From an uncultured Saprospiraceae bacterium (GTDB taxonomy: Bacteria; Bacteroidota; Bacteroidia; Chitinophagales; Saprospiraceae): a stretch of DNA of 61,930 nucleotides. Shown here piece after piece: positions 56,187 through 61,930 of the stretch (its first letter is position 1; every line of letters begins with the position of its first letter). A program made the position numbers and the translations under genes. Under the pieces are notes generated by a model that was not told the DNA's origin, did no database searches, and was given only the letters and a program-made list of their open reading frames with translations. The stretch covers positions 1 through 61,930 of the forward strand of contig CALFUU010000018.1 of assembly GCA_937929835.1 (NCBI GenBank), written 5' to 3'.

Positions 56187-56459
56187 ATGAATAAAGGAGA
56201 CTTAATAGATGCAGTAGCATCAAAAGCTGACATCACAAAAGGACAAGCGACTGATGCCGTTGCAGCAGTATTTGATACAATCCAGTCTTGCCTCAAAAAT
56301 GGAGACAAAGCAGCCTTTGTAGGTTTTGGAACTTTCCAAACTCAAGAAAGAGCAGCTAGAGACGGTAGAAACCCTAGAACTGGAGAAACTATCAAGATCG
56401 CAGCGAAGACACTCGTTAAGTTCAAAGCAGGTAAAGCGTTATCTGACGCTATGAACTAA
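56187..56459 (+). CDS. HU-family DNA-binding protein
   Basis: 90 residues, the canonical HU length. It starts MNKGDLIDAVASKADITKGQ, has the GFGTF turn near residue 48 and the DNA-binding arm ERAARDGRNPRTGETIKI (about 55-73), ending KFKAGKALSDAMN. HU bends and packs DNA. It is a single gene framed by an ideal promoter and a strong terminator, consistent with high expression. Confidence 0.97.
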   Translation: MNKGDLIDAVASKADITKGQATDAVAAVFDTIQSCLKNGDKAAFVGFGTFQTQERAARDGRNPRTGETIKIAAKTLVKFKAGKALSDAMN

Positions 56460-56483
56460 GCCAGCCCATCTTAAACAAAAAAT

Positions 56484-56520
56484 AAAAAGAGGCAATCGAG
56501 CAATCGATTGCCTCTTTTAT
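56484..56520 (+). terminator. intrinsic terminator of the HU gene
   Basis: AAAAGAGGCAATCG pairs with CGATTGCCTCTTTT (14 bp) around a 6-base loop, and T-rich sequence follows. It lies about 25 bases after the stop. Confidence 0.92.
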
Positions 56521-56580
56521 TTTGGCTAGACCTTCCATTCTTCATTAACACCTCCTCTCCTTCCACAATTAGCGCTTCAG

Positions 56581-56613
56581 ATTGCAGCAGTGTGATACTG
56601 CTTCATATATTTG
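56581..56613 (+). promoter_or_regulatory. promoter of the transketolase genes
   Basis: ATTG at 56581-56584 and TATATTTG at 56606-56613 are 21 bases apart; the -7 box is exact. The predicted start of transcription lies a few bases before the ATG at 56629, giving a very short leader. Confidence 0.55.
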
Positions 56614-56628
56614 CAGCAATTTTAATAT

Positions 56629-57471
56629 ATGGCTACCGTATCAAAGCTCCAGAAAATAGCTTCTCAAGTAAGAAGGGATATCATCAGACAGACAGCAGAC
56701 GCCAACTCGGGACATCCCGGAGGCTCGCTTGGTTGTGCTGACCTACTCACTGCACTCTACTTCAAGGTGATGAAGCACAATCCCAAATTCAAAATGGATG
56801 GTAAGAACGAAGACATGTTCTTCCTCTCCAATGGGCACATATCTCCAGTCTGGTATAGTGTGCTGGCGAGGAGTGGCTATTTCAAAGTCTCAGAATTGGC
56901 GACTTTCAGAAAAATAAATTCTCGTCTCCAAGGACACCCTGCCACACACGAAGGACTCCCCGGTATCAGAATCGCTTCTGGCTCACTAGGCCAGGGAATG
57001 TCTGCAGCTATAGGCGTTGCCCTTGCCAAAAAGCTGGATGGAGACAAGCGTACCATCTATTGTCTTACTGGCGATGGCGAACTCCAAGAAGGCCAAGTCT
57101 GGGAAGCGATGATGTTTGCCGCTCATCACAAAGTGGATAATCTCATCACGATCGTAGACTATAATGGTCAGCAAATAGATGGCCCTACCCAAAAAGTGAT
57201 GTCGCTGGGTAATCTTGAAGCCAAGTGGAAAGCATTCGGATGGAAGGTCATCAAAATGGATGGTCACAACATGACAGAAATTCTCAAGAAACTAGAGGTT
57301 GCCAAAAACAGCCTCGGCAAAAAGAAACCTGTCTGTATTCTGATGACGACCGCTATGGGCAGAGGTGTCGACTTTATGGAAGGCACACATAAATGGCACG
57401 GGAAGGCCACCAATACAGAACAAACAGCCAATGCGCTATCCCAACTCGAAGAAACGCTAGGAGACTATTAA
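56629..57471 (+). CDS. transketolase N-terminal subunit
   Basis: 280 residues covering only the thiamine-pyrophosphate domain: [48 protein letters not shown], and the TPP/Mg2+ motif [13 protein letters not shown] with N at VDYNGQQ. Split transketolases have the N and C halves as separate proteins that assemble; the C subunit follows 13 bases later. The pair moves two-carbon units in the pentose phosphate pathway. Confidence 0.93.
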   Translation: MATVSKLQKIASQVRRDIIRQTADANSGHPGGSLGCADLLTALYFKVMKHNPKFKMDGKNEDMFFLSNGHISPVWYSVLARSGYFKVSELATFRKINSRLQGHPATHEGLPGIRIASGSLGQGMSAAIGVALAKKLDGDKRTIYCLTGDGELQEGQVWEAMMFAAHHKVDNLITIVDYNGQQIDGPTQKVMSLGNLEAKWKAFGWKVIKMDGHNMTEILKKLEVAKNSLGKKKPVCILMTTAMGRGVDFMEGTHKWHGKATNTEQTANALSQLEETLGDY

Positions 57472-57484
57472 GACCAAAGAAACT

Positions 57485-58444
57485 ATGCTCGACAAACTAA
57501 CTTATAAAGAAAAGAAAGCTACAAGAGATGGCTTTGGTGCTGGAATGACGCAGCTCGGAAGACGCAACAAAAAAGTAGTTGCGCTCTGTGCAGATCTCAT
57601 AGGCTCCCTTAAGATACAGACCTTTATCGATGAGAATCCTGAACGCTTCTTTCAGGTCGGTATCGCGGAGGCCAATATGATCGGTATCGCCGCAGGCTTA
57701 GCGACGGCAGGCAAGATTCCTTACACAACGACCTTTGCCAACTTTGCGACGGGTCGTGTCTATGATCAGATCCGACAATCGATCGCCTACTCTCATAAAA
57801 ATGTCAAAATCTGCGCTTCGCATGCGGGACTTACACTCGGAGAGGATGGTGCTACACATCAGATCCTCGAAGACATCGGTCTGATGAAGATGCTTCCCGG
57901 TATGACGGTGATCAATCCAGCTGACTATACCCAGACGAGAGAAGCGACCATCGCTATAGCCAAACACGTAGGTCCAGTATACTTGAGATTCGGTAGACCA
58001 GGATGGCCTGTGTTTATGCCCAAAGGTACTTTTGTAATAGGAAAGGCTCTCAAGCTGCATAGTGGTAAGGATGTGACCATCATTGCGACAGGTCATATGG
58101 TCTGGCAAGCCGTAGAAGCCACTCGAGAACTAGAAAAAAATGGTGTCTCTGTAGACCTCATCAACATACATACAATCAAGCCATTAGATGAATCTGCAAT
58201 ACTCAGATCTGTCAAGAAAACTGGTTGCTGTGTCGTGGCAGAAGAGCATCAAATGTATGGTGGACTGGGAGAAAGTGTTGCAGGTGTCTTAGCTAAACGC
58301 CATCCCGCACCTCTAGAACAAGTTGCTGTCAATGATAGCTTTGGGGAAAGTGGGAAGCCTGATCAACTCCTTAAAAAGTATGGTCTCAGCCCTAAGAACA
58401 TCTACAAATCAGCAATGAAGGCCATCAAACGAAAGAAAAAATAA
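57485..58444 (+). CDS. transketolase C-terminal subunit
   Basis: 319 residues with the pyrimidine-binding domain ([19 protein letters not shown], catalytic Glu in this motif) and the C-terminal domain ([30 protein letters not shown]). It must pair with the N subunit to be active. 1-deoxyxylulose-5-phosphate synthase shares this C-half layout, but the split arrangement and the partner's features favour transketolase. A strong terminator follows. Confidence 0.93.
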   Translation: MLDKLTYKEKKATRDGFGAGMTQLGRRNKKVVALCADLIGSLKIQTFIDENPERFFQVGIAEANMIGIAAGLATAGKIPYTTTFANFATGRVYDQIRQSIAYSHKNVKICASHAGLTLGEDGATHQILEDIGLMKMLPGMTVINPADYTQTREATIAIAKHVGPVYLRFGRPGWPVFMPKGTFVIGKALKLHSGKDVTIIATGHMVWQAVEATRELEKNGVSVDLINIHTIKPLDESAILRSVKKTGCCVVAEEHQMYGGLGESVAGVLAKRHPAPLEQVAVNDSFGESGKPDQLLKKYGLSPKNIYKSAMKAIKRKKK

Positions 58445-58456
58445 AGACTAGCACAC

Positions 58457-58495
58457 AAAAAAACAGCCTCCAAAAATTTGGAGGCTGTTTTTTTT
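58457..58495 (+). terminator. intrinsic terminator of the transketolase operon
   Basis: AAAACAGCCTCCAAA pairs with TTTGGAGGCTGTTTT around a short loop, followed by more T. It begins 12 bases after the stop of the C subunit gene. Confidence 0.92.
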
Positions 58496-58606
58496 AGAGA
58501 GTGACTAATTCTCTACCCTTATAAATATTCTATCTTTTGTGTGAGTTGACTAGACTCATTTATTTTAACTCCTATGGTAGCTGAAAAGGATGTTTCGGCC
58601 CGTTCA

Positions 58607-58966
58607 TTATTTTATCGTGACTTGTGTCGTGTGCAATTGAGACTGCCCTTCAAGAACAAACCCCAACTTGTACATCCCTTCTCCAAAAAGATTCTTATTG
58701 ATCTTTACTTTGTTGCTCATAACTGGCAATTGGAATTCCATCTCGCCCGCATTGTTGAAAATTTGTATAACAGAAATCTCATCGTTAGTCGTAAATGATA
58801 GATTTTCTGTCTCAACATCATAAGCGGTAGATGAAAATATCTCAGAAGACTCGATGCTCACAACCTCCACCTCACTAGTAGAAATTAATTTTTCAGGCGT
58901 CGTAGATGCGAATGCTGAAGAAACTGCTAGTGTCAAGACTGTGAAGATGATTGCTAAGTTTTTCAT
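58607..58966 (-). CDS. small secreted protein of unknown function
   Basis: 119 residues. The signal peptide is MKNLAIIFTVLTLAVSSAFA. The mature part is beta-rich with Ser/Glu/Val repeats, and the second half (ISVIQIFNNAGEMEFQLPV, GEGMYKLGFVLEGQSQL) recalls the strand pattern of T9SS-like sorting domains but lacks the usual final motif. Role unknown. It lies between transketolase and bshA. Confidence 0.75.
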   Translation of the reverse strand: MKNLAIIFTVLTLAVSSAFASTTPEKLISTSEVEVVSIESSEIFSSTAYDVETENLSFTTNDEISVIQIFNNAGEMEFQLPVMSNKVKINKNLFGEGMYKLGFVLEGQSQLHTTQVTIK

Positions 58967-59056
58967 TGTTTACCGTTTGTATAAGTAAGACAGCAGATCT
59001 CAGTGATACGCTTAATACCCCCCACTACAAGGGCTGCACTTTCAAATACAAAGACC

Positions 59057-60235
59057 CTACATTGTATGATTCTGACCGCAAGGTTGTCTACTAGCTGACA
59101 TTGTTCCACCCTGCTCATCCACACAGGCCTGATAAAGAGCCTCGTATTGAGGTACAATTTTCTCTCTCGAGAATTCTAAAGCCTTACTCCTGGCATTGTC
59201 TCTAAAGGTCGCGAGCTTATTGTCATCAAGAAGGATGTCTATAGCACCTGCTGCCATTGCTTCTATATCACCGACTTCACTTAGGTATCCCGTATGACCG
59301 TGTATATTGACCTCGGGGAGGCCACCAGCATTACTAGAGATGACCGGCACACCACAAGCCATAGCCTCCAGTGCCGCTAATCCAAAACTCTCCTTGGCTG
59401 ATGGGAGTACAAATAAGTCAGCAAGAGAAAGAAGATCCTCCACGGCATCTTGCTTCCCTAAGAATATGATGTCTCCACAGATACCTAGCGACCGACAAGT
59501 GTCCTGTACCTTGATACGCTCAGGACCATCACCGACAAAGAGGAGTTTCACTGGTGTCTTTTCTCTTACGATCGAAAATACCTTAACCACATCATCAACT
59601 CGTTTGACTTTTCTGAAGTTAGAAATATGCATTATAATCTTCTCTCCATTAGGAGCAAAATTGGCTCTAGCTACTGGATTTTCCTTTCTGCTAAATCTTT
59701 CTAGATTAATAAAATTGTAGATAACGCTGATATCTGTCTCTGTCTCAAAGTGGTCTTGTGTCTGCTTTCTGAGTGAGTCAGATACAGCAGTCACCTTGTC
59801 CGACTTATTGATACCAAACTCTACGACTGAGGACAAAGATCTGTCCAGTCCGACAAGTGTGATATCCGTACCATGTAGAGTGGTGACAACAGGTAAGGCC
59901 TTGCCCTTAGAGGCTAGAATCTGATTGGCCAAAAAAGCTACCGTTGCGTGCGGGATAGCATAATGTACGTGCAGGACATCCAGATTTTCAAACATAGCTA
60001 CGTCTACGATCTTACTAGCCAGCAGACTGTCATACGGCGGATGCTCGAACAGTGGATACTGAAAGGTGCCCACCTCATGGAGGTACACATTGGGTATATA
60101 ATTGACCAATCTCGCTGGCCGCTTGTAGGATATAAAATGAATATCATGGCCCTTCTGAGCCAATCCAATCCCTAATTCTGTAGCGAGCACGCCACTCCCA
60201 CCATAAGTAGGATAACAGACGATCCCTATTTTCAT
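59057..60235 (-). CDS. bshA: N-acetyl-alpha-D-glucosaminyl L-malate synthase BshA
   Basis: 392 residues from ATG at 60235, which gives the conserved start MKIGIVCYPTYGGSGVLATE; an ATG at 60337 would add 34 residues not found in the family. GT4 glycosyltransferase with the substrate loop HDIHFISYKRPARL and the E-x7-E type motif KESFGLAALEAMACGVPVIS. BshA joins UDP-GlcNAc and L-malate, the first step of bacillithiol synthesis. BshB and BshC genes are not in the window. The divergent MerR-type regulator starts 168 bases away. Confidence 0.93.
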   Translation of the reverse strand: MKIGIVCYPTYGGSGVLATELGIGLAQKGHDIHFISYKRPARLVNYIPNVYLHEVGTFQYPLFEHPPYDSLLASKIVDVAMFENLDVLHVHYAIPHATVAFLANQILASKGKALPVVTTLHGTDITLVGLDRSLSSVVEFGINKSDKVTAVSDSLRKQTQDHFETETDISVIYNFINLERFSRKENPVARANFAPNGEKIIMHISNFRKVKRVDDVVKVFSIVREKTPVKLLFVGDGPERIKVQDTCRSLGICGDIIFLGKQDAVEDLLSLADLFVLPSAKESFGLAALEAMACGVPVISSNAGGLPEVNIHGHTGYLSEVGDIEAMAAGAIDILLDDNKLATFRDNARSKALEFSREKIVPQYEALYQACVDEQGGTMSASRQPCGQNHTM

Positions 60236-60402
60236 ATGTCTTTCAGTTTTGTATAATCGATATTGTTCTACTCCGTCATTGTCATCATCTGAACAATATT
60301 GGATTCTTTTGGTTGATAATATAGGCGTTCTCGCCAATCCACCTCCATCTTTTTTCCTAGTATTGCATTTTTTTTATCAAGCTATAAACGAATAGATCTC
60401 AT

Positions 60403-61305
60403 ATGGTCGTATATTCTATCAAGGATATTGAGAAACTATCGGGTGTCAAAGCCCACACCTTGAGGATATGGGAGAAAAGATACAATCTCGTCAACCCAAG
60501 AAGAACAAAGACCAACATTCGTTATTACACTGATGAAGACTTGAGACACATCCTTAATGTCTGCTTTCTGTACCGCCGAGGCTATAAGATTTCCAAAATA
60601 GCAAAGATGGACAAAGAGACACTTAAGCAAGAAGTGTCGAGTCACTCTAAGCTAGATCTCTCTTTTGAAGATCAGATAGATGCGCTCCTCCTATTTGTGA
60701 TGGAGTTAGACAGTTACAATTTCAATCAGATTCTGGATCAACATATATCCCAGAAAGGAATGGAAGAGACAATGTCTTCTGTTATCTACCCTGTACTCGA
60801 CAAACTGAGTATGGCGTGGCTGGCTGGTTCCTTTACTTATGTACATGAAGCCTTTGTCATACAGATTATCAAATCCAAAATACTGGCCTCCATAGAAGCT
60901 CTGGATGACCTCGCTGACTACAGTAACAAATATGTCATATATCTCGCTGATCAGGAGCAACAGGAACTGAGTCTGCTCTTCTTTCACTACCTACTCAAAA
61001 AGAATGGCAATAGAGTTATCAACTTAGGTACTGGAATTAATCTTTCTGATGTCGGCTTTTCTATCAATGCAGTACAGCCCGATTATGTCTTTACCATAAT
61101 TAACGAAGGCAATACATCCATACCCTTGGAGAATTATACAGAACAAATCTCTGGCCAATTAGGTGACGCCACCTTACTATTAACAGGATATCACGTGATA
61201 GCATCTGATCATCTTAACTGGCCCGATAATGTTGTACGGCTATCAAGCTTGATGGAAGCCCTCAACTTTGTCAATGATGCTAAAAACAAGAGGAAAGCAT
61301 CTTAA
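60403..61305 (+). CDS. MerR-type regulator with degenerate B12-binding-like C-terminal domain
   Basis: 300 residues. The N-terminal MerR helix-turn-helix is YSIKDIEKLSGVKAHTLRIW and EKRYNLVNPRRTKTNIRYY. The C-terminal half looks like the CarH/LitR cobalamin-binding module: a helical cap (MAWLAGSFTYVHEA) then an alpha/beta domain (KYVIYLADQEQQELSLLFF). In CarH the cap has W-x9-EH and the second domain a His ligand; here the cap His is replaced by Ala and the domain His by Gln. So it probably does not bind B12 in the CarH way. It is divergent from bshA, and its 3' end nearly meets the next minus-strand gene. Confidence 0.85.
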   Translation: MVVYSIKDIEKLSGVKAHTLRIWEKRYNLVNPRRTKTNIRYYTDEDLRHILNVCFLYRRGYKISKIAKMDKETLKQEVSSHSKLDLSFEDQIDALLLFVMELDSYNFNQILDQHISQKGMEETMSSVIYPVLDKLSMAWLAGSFTYVHEAFVIQIIKSKILASIEALDDLADYSNKYVIYLADQEQQELSLLFFHYLLKKNGNRVINLGTGINLSDVGFSINAVQPDYVFTIINEGNTSIPLENYTEQISGQLGDATLLLTGYHVIASDHLNWPDNVVRLSSLMEALNFVNDAKNKRKAS

Positions 61306-61308
61306 AGC

Positions 61309-61930
61309 TTACTGCTTTTCATCAGAGACACCACCAAATCCTTCTATCGTCAAGATCAGCTCATAAGCCATCTTAGCATTAAGACGCTTCTTGACCATCT
61401 TCTTCTTTCCCTTTCCATTAAATCGATACTTGAAGGCTACCGTGTTGGGCGCAATTATACCTTCATTCTCCGCTATAACGGTTACGGAGTTGGCCGCATT
61501 GGTATCTACGTCAAATCTGAATTTTTCTGGCGTAGCACCTAGCATATGATTTTGGAGGATCACTTCATCATTGAAAGTGACTGTGATAGAATCTCTATCT
61601 AGGAGGTCAGGATCAAAAAACTCCAATTCCAAATATTCTTGAATGGGCTCAGGCGGAAGTGCTGGTTCAGGGCTGACCTCCACTATAGCTTCTTTGGTTT
61701 GCTTGAGTTTTAGATTGAGTGGATAAGCATCTGTATTGACCACCTTCTTGGTGACTATTTCTTCTAGTTCTTCCATCTTTTGCGGATAGGTCACCTCATA
61801 CTTGATAGGGCGATCGTCATAATGCAAAAACTCTGCGCCTTTATCAGACATCAGCTTGTTCATCTTGGAGACAAATCCTGGACTGATACTATTGTAATAC
61901 GAGAGCAACATACTGTTATGGATATAATAG
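61309..61930 (-). CDS. unknown protein with beta-sandwich C-terminal module, 5' end may lie outside window
   Basis: The frame is open from the right edge. A local ATG at 61911 gives 200 residues, but the frame continues upstream without a stop (codons for YYIHNS precede it), so the gene is probably cut. The C-terminal part (about residues 95-185, EYLELEFFDPDLLDRDSITV then VTVIAENEGIIAPNTVAFKY) resembles a beta-sandwich seen in many secreted Bacteroidota proteins. A Pro/Glu-rich linker precedes it. Function unknown. Confidence 0.6.
   Translation of the reverse strand, partial: YYIHNSMLLSYYNSISPGFVSKMNKLMSDKGAEFLHYDDRPIKYEVTYPQKMEELEEIVTKKVVNTDAYPLNLKLKQTKEAIVEVSPEPALPPEPIQEYLELEFFDPDLLDRDSITVTFNDEVILQNHMLGATPEKFRFDVDTNAANSVTVIAENEGIIAPNTVAFKYRFNGKGKKKMVKKRLNAKMAYELILTIEGFGGVSDEKQ

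Overview
The window looks like a chromosomal segment of a member of the Bacteroidota, probably a marine or Saprospiria-like lineage (the lineage is inference). The evidence is: SprA, the type IX secretion (T9SS) translocon; a peptidase with a T9SS-type C-terminal sorting domain; two very large FG-GAP/UnbV lipoproteins; a soluble TonB-C protein; a split transketolase; BshA; and promoter-like sequences of the Bacteroidota type (TTTG, about 19 bases, TAnnTTTG). No tRNA, rRNA, CRISPR array, prophage or insertion sequence was seen.

Layout. 1-6338 (-) is the first 2112 residues of a giant secreted multidomain protein that runs off the left edge; its Ig-like repeat array carries a near-identical 639-bp duplication. 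6.7-10.4 kb holds a PqiA-like membrane protein, a frameshifted YfiT/BstA-like gene, a CNNM/CorC-type protein and BioY. 10.4-17.1 kb holds two divergently transcribed FG-GAP/UnbV lipoproteins of about 1100 residues. 17.1-21.2 kb (-) is a likely M1 aminopeptidase - unknown protein - NHL propeller operon. 21.4-31.7 kb (+) holds an FMN-binding glutamate synthase-like protein, ruvA and sprA. 31.8-35.7 kb holds an alpha/beta hydrolase, mscL and ligA.

35.7-42.5 kb (-) is a compact five-gene run: DUF4175-like coiled-coil membrane protein, RsbW-like kinase, YbeY, M14 carboxypeptidase and MBL-fold hydrolase. 42.8-47.1 kb holds a TPR protein, an acyltransferase 3, a TonB-C protein and an OmpH/Skp chaperone. 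47.3-50.9 kb (-) is a histidine kinase overlapping a TonB-dependent receptor. 50.9-54.1 kb (+) holds tsaE, alanine dehydrogenase, a thioredoxin-like protein and a Nudix hydrolase. 54.1-54.4 kb is an intergenic minisatellite, followed by an unrecognised secreted protein built of three copies of one module. 55.8-61.9 kb holds a small lipoprotein, HU, transketolase N and C subunits, a small secreted protein, bshA, a MerR/CarH-like regulator and a partial unknown gene.

How the genes relate. Cell-surface biology dominates: translocon (SprA), likely cargo (giant adhesin, M14 peptidase), lipoproteins, TonB parts and an outer-membrane chaperone. BshA and the broken BstA-like gene both point to bacillithiol. 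Housekeeping genes (ruvA, ligA, tsaE, ybeY, transketolase, HU) are interspersed. The best candidates for something undescribed are the minisatellite with its neighbouring triplicated protein, the duplicated adhesin array, and the paired FG-GAP/UnbV lipoproteins, one translationally coupled to bioY.
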